Below, piece after piece: positions 7,906 to 14,112 of a stretch of DNA of 15,318 bases. Location: NCBI GenBank assembly GCA_027030825.1, contig JALVEM010000075.1, positions 1 to 15,318 on the forward strand, read 5' to 3'. The notes under the pieces are model-generated. The model was given only the letters and a program-made list of their open reading frames with translations, was not told the origin of the DNA and did not search any database. Both the position numbers and the translations under genes were made by a program. Every line of letters starts with the position of its first letter. Position 1 is the stretch's first letter. Origin of the DNA: Thiohalobacter sp. Lineage in GTDB: Bacteria > Pseudomonadota > Gammaproteobacteria > Thiohalobacterales > Thiohalobacteraceae.

Positions 7906-8003
7906 CTGTGCGCAGCTGTGGCATCTCACACAGCGATCCCATGGGCAGGATGCGGGTTCCCTGTCCGTGCCGAACGCATTTCGTGAACCGGGAGGTTTGT
8001 CCA

Positions 8004-10319
8004 ATGAAATCCAAACTGAAGACAGCGGTGGCGGCCCTGGCGGGTGCCGGCCTGTTGCTGGGTGCGGCGGGAGGTGCCTGGTCGCAGGAGACGCTGAAGG
8101 ACGTCATGAAACGCCGCGGCCTGACCGAGAAGGACATCCTGGCGGCGGCCAAGACCTATACGCCGAGCGGCGGCCGTGACGAGTACATCGTGTTCAGCTC
8201 GGGCGGACAGAGCGGACAGGTCATCGTCTACGGCGTGCCCTCGATGCGCATCCTCAAGTACATCGCCGTGTTCACGCCGGAGCCCTGGCAGGGTTACGGA
8301 TACGACGAGGAATCCAAGAAGGTGCTGGCGGGCGGACGCATCGACGGCAAGGACATTCTCTATGGCGACACCCACCATCCCGCATTGTCCGAGACCAACG
8401 GCGACTACGACGGCCAGTATCTCTTCATCAACGACAAGGCCAATCCCAGGATCGCGGTGATCGATCTGCACGACTTCGTCACCAAGCAGATCGTCGTCAA
8501 CCCCCTGTTCCGTTCCGAGCACGGCGGCGCCTTCGTGACCCCGAATACCGAGTACGTAATGGAGGCCACGCAGTATGCCGCGCCCTACAAGGACAAGGGC
8601 TATGTGCCCCTGTCGGAGTTCAACGAGAAATATCGCGGCGGCCTGACCTACTGGAAGTTCGACCGCAAGGAAGGCCGGATCAAGCCCGAGCTTTCCTTCA
8701 CCTTCGAGCTGCCGCCCTACAGTCAGGACCTTTCCGACGCCGGCAAGGGGCCGACCTACGGCTGGGGCTTCACCAACTCCTTCTGTACCGAGCGCTATGT
8801 GGGCGGCATCGAGCGCGGTCGTCCGCCGTTCGAGGCCGGCTGCTCCTCCAAGGACACCGACTTCCTGCACATCACCAACTGGAAGAAGGCCGAGGAGCTG
8901 GTCAAGGCCGGCAAGATCGGCCGCAAGGTCAACGGCATGACGCTGATCAGCATCAAGGAGGCGGTGGACAACGGACTGCTCTATCTGGTGCCCGAGCCCA
9001 AGAGCCCGCACGGCGTGGACGTGGTGCCCACCGGCGACAAGATCGTCGTCTCCGGCAAGCTGGACAGCCATACCTGGGTGTATGACTGGAACAAGATCCA
9101 GAAGGCCATCAAGAACCGCAAGTTCGAGGGCAAGGATCCCTACGGAATTCCGATCATCGCCCTGAAGGATGCCCTGCACACCTCGGTGAACGTGGGTCTG
9201 GGTCCGTTGCACACCCAGTTCGATTCGAAGCCCTGCGTGGCCTACACGTCCATCTACGTGGACTCCATGATCACCAAGTGGGACTACTGCAAGGGCAAGG
9301 TGCTCGACCAGCTGCCCATCCACTACAACGTCGGTCACCTCATGACCATGGAGGGCGACACGGTCAAGCCGGACGGCAAGTATCTGGTGGCTCTGAACAA
9401 GCTCGCCATCGATCGCTTCAATCCGGTGGGACCGCTGCATCCGCAGAACCACCAGCTGATCGACATCAGCGGCGAGAAGATGCAGCTGCTCTACGACATG
9501 CCGCTGCCGCTGGGCGAGCCGCACTATGCGGTGGCCATCAAGGCCGACAAGCTGAAGCCGGGCATCCGCTACCGTTCGGGCTGGGATGCCTATGCCGACA
9601 AGCGCTCGCCGTACAAGACGCGCGCGGGTCGCGAGAAGATGGAGCGCACCTGTGACGCCAGCGGCAAGTGCACGGTCGAGGTCTACGGTACGGTGATCCG
9701 CTCGCACATCACGCCCGAGATCATCGAGGCGGTCGAGGGTGATACGGTCAAGATCCATCTGACCAACCTCGAGCGTGCCGAGGACGAGACCCACGGCTTC
9801 GCGATGTACGGGCACAACGTGCAGTTCTCGATGGAGCCGGGCAAGACTTCGTCCTATACCATCGAGAACGTGAAGGCGGGCGTGTATCCCTACTACTGCA
9901 CCGAGTTCTGCTCGGCGCTGCATCTGGAGATGCAGGGGTACATGGTGGTCAAGCCGAAGGGCTACAAGGCCGAGAAGGCGGCCCTGAAGGCAGGCACCAC
10001 CTACACCAAGGCCGACTACGAGAAGCAGGTCAAGACCAATCTGGAGACCCAGAAGGTCATCGACCAGGTGGTCGCCTTCATCACCAGCCACAACTACAAG
10101 GACTTCCCGACGGTCGTGGCTCTGGTGGAGGATGCCACCGCGCAGCTCGAGTTCGCCAAGGATGCACGCAAGAAGGCCGAGGCCGCTGCCGCCAAGGGCG
10201 ACTGGAACAACGCCATGCTCTGGGCGAACCAGTGGTGGCAGTACCAGGTCAAGGCCGCGGATCTCGGTCTGCGCGCCAAGACCTACCTCGAGCAGCATGG
10301 TGCGAAGAAGATCAAGTGA
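8004..10319 (+). CDS. nosZ: nitrous oxide reductase, clade II (Sec-exported) type
   Basis: Periplasmic copper enzyme reducing N2O to N2, the last step of denitrification. ATG 8004 has GGGAGG eight bases upstream; 771 residues. The leader (about 1-27) is a plain Sec signal without twin arginine, which marks clade II. The beta-propeller carries the seven histidines I align with the CuZ ligands: H124, H125 (GDTHHP), H173 (SEHGG), H336 (SPHGVD), H403 (GPLHTQFD), H445 (YNVGHL) and H507 (GEPHY). The cupredoxin domain has the CuA set H597, C632, E634, C636, H640 and M643 in YYCTEFCSALHLEMQGYM. The central residue is Glu, as in cytochrome oxidase subunit II, where clade I enzymes have Trp. A tail of about 115 residues after CuA (655-771) is helical and Lys/Ala-rich with no CXXCH, so it is not the cytochrome c domain seen in epsilonproteobacterial NosZ. 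All key residues are present. Confidence 0.98.
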   Translation: MKSKLKTAVAALAGAGLLLGAAGGAWSQETLKDVMKRRGLTEKDILAAAKTYTPSGGRDEYIVFSSGGQSGQVIVYGVPSMRILKYIAVFTPEPWQGYGYDEESKKVLAGGRIDGKDILYGDTHHPALSETNGDYDGQYLFINDKANPRIAVIDLHDFVTKQIVVNPLFRSEHGGAFVTPNTEYVMEATQYAAPYKDKGYVPLSEFNEKYRGGLTYWKFDRKEGRIKPELSFTFELPPYSQDLSDAGKGPTYGWGFTNSFCTERYVGGIERGRPPFEAGCSSKDTDFLHITNWKKAEELVKAGKIGRKVNGMTLISIKEAVDNGLLYLVPEPKSPHGVDVVPTGDKIVVSGKLDSHTWVYDWNKIQKAIKNRKFEGKDPYGIPIIALKDALHTSVNVGLGPLHTQFDSKPCVAYTSIYVDSMITKWDYCKGKVLDQLPIHYNVGHLMTMEGDTVKPDGKYLVALNKLAIDRFNPVGPLHPQNHQLIDISGEKMQLLYDMPLPLGEPHYAVAIKADKLKPGIRYRSGWDAYADKRSPYKTRAGREKMERTCDASGKCTVEVYGTVIRSHITPEIIEAVEGDTVKIHLTNLERAEDETHGFAMYGHNVQFSMEPGKTSSYTIENVKAGVYPYYCTEFCSALHLEMQGYMVVKPKGYKAEKAALKAGTTYTKADYEKQVKTNLETQKVIDQVVAFITSHNYKDFPTVVALVEDATAQLEFAKDARKKAEAAAAKGDWNNAMLWANQWWQYQVKAADLGLRAKTYLEQHGAKKIK

Positions 10320-10341
10320 TCGGAATCGCACGCCTGACGGG

Positions 10342-10363
10342 GAGGGGGGCATTCGCCCCCCTC
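10342..10363 (+). terminator. hairpin after nosZ, likely partial terminator
   Basis: GAGGGGGGC and GCCCCCCTC form a perfect 9-bp stem with an ATTC loop, followed by the short T-rich stretch TTTACTCT. It starts 23 bases after the nosZ stop codon. It resembles an intrinsic terminator with a weak tail. Since the next gene is close and related, partial readthrough, with the hairpin protecting an abundant nosZ transcript, is a reasonable reading. Confidence 0.6.
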
Positions 10364-10403
10364 TTTACTCTGGATGGAAAGAAACCCTCGGGAGAGTGAT
10401 GAT

Positions 10404-10733
10404 ATGAAGAAGCAGCTGAACAGACTCCTTCTGGCAGGGGCAGCCGCCCTGGCCTCGCTGGCATCCAGTCAGGTGGTGGCGCTCGACGGCGCCAGCCTCT
10501 ACAAGACCAAGACCTGCATCGCCTGCCACGGGCCGGAAGGCCGGAGTCCGATCATGCCCAACTATCCGAAACTGGCCGGCCAGAACAAGGCCTATCTGCT
10601 GCAACAGATGAAGGACATCAAGACGGGCGCGCGCAGCAATGGCAATTCCGCGGCCATGAAGGGCGTCATGCATCTGGTCAGCGATGAAGAGATGGAGGCG
10701 CTCGCCGAGTATCTCTCGAAGCTGAAACCCTGA
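10404..10733 (+). CDS. small monohaem periplasmic cytochrome c (c553/c4-like)
   Basis: Probable soluble electron carrier of the nos system. The 109-residue precursor has a Sec signal peptide (about 1-26, cleavage near VVA-LDG). One haem site, CIACH (res 38-42), is followed by the class I motif YPKLAGQNKAYLLQQM, which is shared with c4-type domains. M85 or M89 is the likely distal haem ligand. The C-terminal helix is LSDEE-like (VSDEEMEALAEYLSKL). ATG 10404 has GGGAGAG seven bases upstream; an in-frame ATG at 10374 lies just after the terminator hairpin and is unlikely. It lies 84 bases after nosZ. Clade II nos clusters often encode small c-type cytochromes (NosC1/NosC2) thought to feed NosZ; I do not assert direct orthology to either. 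Confidence 0.88.
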   Translation: MKKQLNRLLLAGAAALASLASSQVVALDGASLYKTKTCIACHGPEGRSPIMPNYPKLAGQNKAYLLQQMKDIKTGARSNGNSAAMKGVMHLVSDEEMEALAEYLSKLKP

Positions 10734-10752
10734 CCTGACGGTAGACGGTATG

Positions 10753-10780
10753 CCGCCCCGCAGGCGCGCCTGCGGGGCGG
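10753..10780. repeat. perfect 28-base GC palindrome between cytochrome genes
   Basis: The 14 bases CCGCCCCGCAGGCG are followed directly by their exact reverse complement. As RNA this gives a hairpin of about 12 bp with a tiny loop, with no T-run after it. It ends 12 bases before the start of the next gene, so it may also limit that gene's translation. An mRNA-processing or stability role is likely. Confidence 0.55.
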
Positions 10781-10792
10781 TCTGCGCGATGG

Positions 10793-11965
10793 ATGAAGCT
10801 CTCCATGATTCGATGGACCCGCTGTACGGCAATCGGCGCGCTGGCGCTCTTTCTTCTCGGCGTGATCTTCTGGGGCGGATTCAATACCGCCATGGAAGCG
10901 ACCAACACCCTCCCTTTCTGCATCTCCTGCCACGAGATGCGGGACAATGTGTATCAGGAGTATCGCGGCTCCGTGCACGAGGCCAACGCCTCCGGGGTGC
11001 GCGCCACCTGTCCCGACTGCCATGTGCCCCGGGACTGGCTCCCCAAGGTCGTTCGCAAGATCCAGGCCTCGCGCGAACTCTATCACTGGGTCGTCGGCAC
11101 CATCGACACGCGCGAGAAGTTTCTCGCACGGCGTCCGGTGCTGGCCGGACATGTCTGGGATGCCATGAAGCGGACCGATTCCAGGGAATGCCGCAACTGC
11201 CATGACTTTCACTCCATGCAGCTGGCGGACCAGGCCCGCTTCGCGGCGGACCGCCATGACCGGGCGCTCAACGCGGGAGGTACCTGCATCGACTGCCACA
11301 AGGGCATCTCGCACGAGTTGCCGCCGCTGCCGCCGGTGTTGTCCGAGGACAGATACGATCCAGAATATGCCGAAGAGATCATGGAAACCTGCGCCGGCTG
11401 CCACGGGGACAAGGGTCAGGGAACGCCGGACGGCGAGTATCCGCGCCTCGCGGGACTGGATGCGCACTACATCGTCCGTCAGCTGGAGAATTTCAAGAAT
11501 CGCAAGCGCATCAACATCCCCATGATCCCCTACGCCAACGAGCGGGAGCTGCCGGGCGAGGACGTGCAGACCATCGCCACCTATCTGAGCCGCATCGAAC
11601 TGCCCACCCGCCTGCCGCCCATCGAGGCCGAGGAGCTGGGCGAGGGCTTCGACGCGCTGGCGCGGCTCGAGGCCAGCAAGGCCGTGCTCAACATTCCCCG
11701 TTACCCGGGGGACGTGGAAGCCGGCGGGCGTCTGTATCGCAGCGAATGCGCCGGCTGCCACGGCCGGGACGGCAGGGGCTGGCCTCAGAAGGGCGCACCC
11801 ATGCTGGTGGGTCAGCACAGCAACTACCTGCTCCGGCAGATCCGCAAGTTCCGCAAGGGCGAACGCGTGCACGATCTGCCCGAGGATGCCGGGATCTTCG
11901 GGCGCTTCAGCGACGAGGAGATCGCCAATCTGCTGGCCTGGCTTTCGGTGCAGGACGATGGTTGA
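10793..11965 (+). CDS. six-haem membrane cytochrome: NapC/NirT quinol dehydrogenase fused to a c4-like dihaem domain
   Basis: Probable quinol oxidase module passing electrons to periplasmic carriers. The 390-residue protein has one N-terminal membrane anchor (about res 11-31). A NapC/NirT tetrahaem domain (about 35-180) follows, with CISCH (43-47), CPDCH (73-77), CRNCH (133-137) and CIDCH (165-169), including the family phrase SGVRATCPDCHVPRDW. A dihaem cytochrome c part (about 190-390) has CAGCH at 200-204 and 319-323, each followed by a c4-like segment (YPRLAGLDAHYIVRQL; MLVGQHSNYLLRQI). M244 fits as distal ligand of the fifth haem, but no Met follows the sixth haem at the usual place. The start is uncertain: ATG 10793 and ATG 10805 are both in frame, and neither has a strong ribosome-binding site. 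Position inside the nos cluster suggests it links the quinol pool to NosZ, replacing NosR. NapC-type proteins also serve nitrate and nitrite reductases, but none is encoded here. Confidence 0.9.
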   Translation: MKLSMIRWTRCTAIGALALFLLGVIFWGGFNTAMEATNTLPFCISCHEMRDNVYQEYRGSVHEANASGVRATCPDCHVPRDWLPKVVRKIQASRELYHWVVGTIDTREKFLARRPVLAGHVWDAMKRTDSRECRNCHDFHSMQLADQARFAADRHDRALNAGGTCIDCHKGISHELPPLPPVLSEDRYDPEYAEEIMETCAGCHGDKGQGTPDGEYPRLAGLDAHYIVRQLENFKNRKRINIPMIPYANERELPGEDVQTIATYLSRIELPTRLPPIEAEELGEGFDALARLEASKAVLNIPRYPGDVEAGGRLYRSECAGCHGRDGRGWPQKGAPMLVGQHSNYLLRQIRKFRKGERVHDLPEDAGIFGRFSDEEIANLLAWLSVQDDG

Positions 11966-11974
11966 AGGGAGCGA

Positions 11975-12011
11975 GAATAACCATGTGATGGATCGGGAAT
12001 AACCGAGTGAT
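11975..12011 (+). repeat. pair of 15-bp direct repeats, 22 bp apart, possible operator
   Basis: GAATAACCATGTGAT (11975-11989) and GAATAACCGAGTGAT (11997-12011) differ at two adjacent positions. Their 22-bp period is close to two helical turns, so a regulator could bind both on one DNA face. They lie between the six-haem gene and the FNR-like box at 12016-12029. The second copy also forms part of a 6-bp hairpin (AACCGA / TCGGTT, 12001-12017). No known regulator consensus is recognised. Confidence 0.45.
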
Positions 12012-12015
12012 TCGG

Positions 12016-12029
12016 TTGACTTGTCTCAA
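12016..12029 (+). promoter_or_regulatory. imperfect FNR/DNR-type box upstream of the dihaem cytochrome
   Basis: TTGACTTGTCTCAA matches TTGAY-N4-ATCAA except for one base (C instead of A) in the second half-site. The TATGCT hexamer at 12052-12057 begins about 29 bases from its centre, close to the value seen at nosZ (about 28), giving class II geometry. It supports an internal, co-regulated promoter inside the nos cluster. Confidence 0.55.
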
Positions 12030-12051
12030 GTAAAAGGACCGGAAGGCGCGG

Positions 12052-12057
12052 TATGCT
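12052..12057 (+). promoter_or_regulatory. candidate -10 element for the dihaem cytochrome gene
   Basis: TATGCT matches TATAAT at four of six positions, including the strongly conserved first two bases and last T. It lies 22 bases after the FNR-like box and predicts a start site near 12064, with a leader of about 60 bases before the ATG at 12124. Confidence 0.4.
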
Positions 12058-12123
12058 GCCTTCCATCGACCAGAGTGACGAATGGACGTCATGCAGGCTA
12101 AACAACTGGAAGAGGTGAGATCG

Positions 12124-12837
12124 ATGATGAAACGAATTGCTGGCATTTCGATCCTGGTCCTGGCTGGACTGGGACTGAGCACACCTTCGCAGGCCTGGCT
12201 GGAGGCCGGCAGCGAACGTGAGGAAGCCCTGAAACTGAAACCGGATCTCGAGAACGGAATGGATGTGTACGAGGTCTGTGCCGCATGTCATCTTCCGGAA
12301 GGCTGGGGCACCAAGGACGGCACCTTCCCGCAGCTGGCGGGCCAGCATCGTACCGTGCTCATCAAGCAGCTCGCCGACATTCGGGAGGGCAACCGCGACA
12401 ATCCCACCATGTATCCGTTCGCGCAGCCGGAAGCCATCGGTGGTCCGCAGGCACTGGCGGACGTGACGGCCTACATCGAAAAGCTGCCGATGAACCCGGA
12501 CAACGGCAAGGGGCCCTGGCCGGAAGGCACCCCCGAGTATGAGGAAGGCAAGAAGCTCTACGAGGAGAACTGCGTCAAGTGCCACGGCAAGCATGGCGAG
12601 GGCAACGCCGAGAAGTTCTATCCGCGCATCCAGGGCCAGCACTACAAGTACATGCTGCGCCAGTTCAAGTGGATCGAGACCGGCAAGCGCCGCAACGCCA
12701 ACCCGGACATGCGCAAGCAGATCGAGAACTTCACCGATCGCGACCAGGAGCTGGTGATCAACTATGTCTCGCGCATTCCGGTACCCAAGGAGGATCTGGC
12801 GCCTTCCAAGGACTGGAAGAATCCTGACTTCGACTGA
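12124..12837 (+). CDS. dihaem cytochrome c (c4-like), periplasmic
   Basis: Probable soluble electron carrier to NosZ. The 237-residue precursor has a Sec signal peptide (about 1-24, ending TPSQA before WLEAG). Haem sites are CAACH (52-56) and CVKCH (150-154). Each is followed by a c4-type motif (FPQLAGQHRTVLIKQL and YPRIQGQHYKYMLRQF), and distal methionines M96 (NPTMYPF) and M196 (NPDMRKQ) are in the expected places. The two halves are a tandem duplication and resemble the dihaem tail of the preceding gene. ATG 12124 has GAGG eight bases upstream; ATG 12127 is equally possible. An in-frame ATG at 12082 has a poor leader. It is preceded by its own candidate promoter, so it may be expressed beyond the level of the upstream genes. 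Confidence 0.9.
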   Translation: MMKRIAGISILVLAGLGLSTPSQAWLEAGSEREEALKLKPDLENGMDVYEVCAACHLPEGWGTKDGTFPQLAGQHRTVLIKQLADIREGNRDNPTMYPFAQPEAIGGPQALADVTAYIEKLPMNPDNGKGPWPEGTPEYEEGKKLYEENCVKCHGKHGEGNAEKFYPRIQGQHYKYMLRQFKWIETGKRRNANPDMRKQIENFTDRDQELVINYVSRIPVPKEDLAPSKDWKNPDFD

Positions 12838-12847
12838 GTCGCACCCT

Positions 12848-12877
12848 GCATGGCCGGGCCATCCTGCCCGGCCATGC
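12848..12877. repeat. perfect 12-bp hairpin between the dihaem cytochrome and the NosB-like gene
   Basis: GCATGGCCGGGC and GCCCGGCCATGC flank a 6-base loop (CATCCT), starting 10 bases after the cytochrome stop codon. No T-run follows. It lies in a 65-base gap with co-directional genes, so partial termination or 3'-end protection of the upstream message is likelier than a full stop. Confidence 0.55.
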
Positions 12878-12902
12878 CAATGCTGATCGCAAGGGAACCG
12901 TC

Positions 12903-14090
12903 ATGGCCACGAATGCATCCCGCATCTGGACCTTTCGCCTTCTGCTCGTCGCCGCCGTCGCGCTGCTGGTGGCGATCTACTACTCGCCCATCTGGTGGGT
13001 CTCGCTCACGGCACCGAACTATCCCAAGGAAGCCTTTCCGGACGGTGTCCGCATTCACTTCCACATGAACGGCGTGTTCAACGGCTGCCGGAAGGTCGAG
13101 AAGAAGGAGATCGTCGAGGAGGAGGTGCTCGACTGTGTCCACGAGATGGACACCATCAACCACTATGTCGGCATGTATCCCATCGCCGCCGGCGGCGTGG
13201 TCGAAAAGGCCTTCTCCCAGTTCCTCGTGGCCTTCCTGGGCATCATGGTGCTGGGTTTCATGTGTGTTCGCCCCCGGATTCGTGCCGCCATCCTGGCGAT
13301 AGGTTTCGGAGCGATCGCGGTCTGGATGGCGATGGCCTGGTACGGCGAGAACGGCATCCGCTTCGAAAACAAGGGCTATCTGGAAGCCCTCGTCCATGCG
13401 CTCAGCACGGATGTCGAGAAGGAATCGGAAGAGGAAGCCCTGGGATCGGGGCAGGCGATCATCGAGGCCCTGAAGAAATCGCTCGAACAGTCCGGTGTCG
13501 AGGTCGAGGACAAGAAGTCCACGCCGGCCGGGAAGATGGAAACCAAGGCGGATCTGATCGAGTTCCTGAAAGCCAGCTTCGAAGCCGACCAGGCCAGGAA
13601 ACCGGCGGCCGAACGCCAGGAGTGGAACGGCAGCCTGCGGCAGGTGATGGCCTGGCACTATGAAAAGACCCTGGGTCGCTACTTCAACAATCCGGCCGAG
13701 ATCCGACCCATGGTGGAGAAGATGACCCTGGCCGGTGACGTGGTGTTCTGGGGCGTGATCCTGGCCATGATCGTGCTCGTGATCGGAAACCTGATCGGGA
13801 TGGCGATCTTCTACTGGCTGCTGGCCATCGTGCCGGCGCTGCTGCCGGTCTTTTTCGTGATCGAGTATTCGGCCTGGCTGTGGTGGTATGGCCACAATCT
13901 CAACGAGATGGGCGCCTTCACAGTGAAGCCGTTCATGCCCACCGTATTCGGCGACGGCAAGGTGGCCCAGTTCACCACCCATTCCTATCCGCACTACGGA
14001 TTCGGGTTGATGCTGGTGTTCTCGGGGCTGTTGATCGCCGCCATGCTCATGCGGCGGCGGGAACTGCGTGAAGCCGGAGGCAGCGTCTGA
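12903..14090 (+). CDS. nosB: NosB-like polytopic membrane protein of the clade II nos cluster
   Basis: Integral inner-membrane protein whose position directly before nosD and overall shape match NosB, a membrane protein of unknown function specific to clade II nos clusters. The symbol is tentative. The 395-residue protein starts at ATG 12903 (AAGGGA six bases upstream). Likely membrane segments are at about 12-33, 104-121, 125-145, 277-300, 302-325 and 364-384. Between segments 1 and 2 lies a His/Met/Cys-rich region: IHFHMNG (res 51-57), C62, C78, and HEMDTINHYVGM (80-91). Near the end is a second such region (H331, M336, M345, H360, H364). These residues could bind copper or another metal, but that is inference. 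A long charged loop (about 150-270), apparently helical and Glu/Lys-rich, separates the membrane blocks. No enzymatic signature is recognised. Confidence 0.75.
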   Translation: MATNASRIWTFRLLLVAAVALLVAIYYSPIWWVSLTAPNYPKEAFPDGVRIHFHMNGVFNGCRKVEKKEIVEEEVLDCVHEMDTINHYVGMYPIAAGGVVEKAFSQFLVAFLGIMVLGFMCVRPRIRAAILAIGFGAIAVWMAMAWYGENGIRFENKGYLEALVHALSTDVEKESEEEALGSGQAIIEALKKSLEQSGVEVEDKKSTPAGKMETKADLIEFLKASFEADQARKPAAERQEWNGSLRQVMAWHYEKTLGRYFNNPAEIRPMVEKMTLAGDVVFWGVILAMIVLVIGNLIGMAIFYWLLAIVPALLPVFFVIEYSAWLWWYGHNLNEMGAFTVKPFMPTVFGDGKVAQFTTHSYPHYGFGLMLVFSGLLIAAMLMRRRELREAGGSV

Positions 14091-14112
14091 GCCGGGTCGG
14101 GAAGGATGCGTG

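Noticed and set aside
7908..8003. Upstream in-frame start for nosZ at 7908
   Set aside because: It would place 32 residues with Cys and Arg before a clean Sec signal peptide and would start at or before the predicted transcription start. GGGAGG points to ATG 8004.
5318..8152. Minus-strand open frame of 944 codons
   Set aside because: Antisense shadow of topA and the nosZ leader. Long stop-free antisense frames are common in GC-rich genomes, and topA has complete signatures.
7926..10352. Minus-strand open frame of 808 codons
   Set aside because: Antisense shadow of nosZ, which has all copper ligands; the product is Leu/Val/Gly/His-rich without domain features.
10750..11205. Plus-strand open frame starting near the 28-base palindrome, 151 codons
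   Set aside because: Overlaps the six-haem gene in another frame and has no haem or other motifs.
12082..12123. Upstream in-frame start for the dihaem cytochrome
   Set aside because: It adds a polar 14-residue leader before the signal peptide and lacks a ribosome-binding site; GAGG is correctly spaced for 12124.
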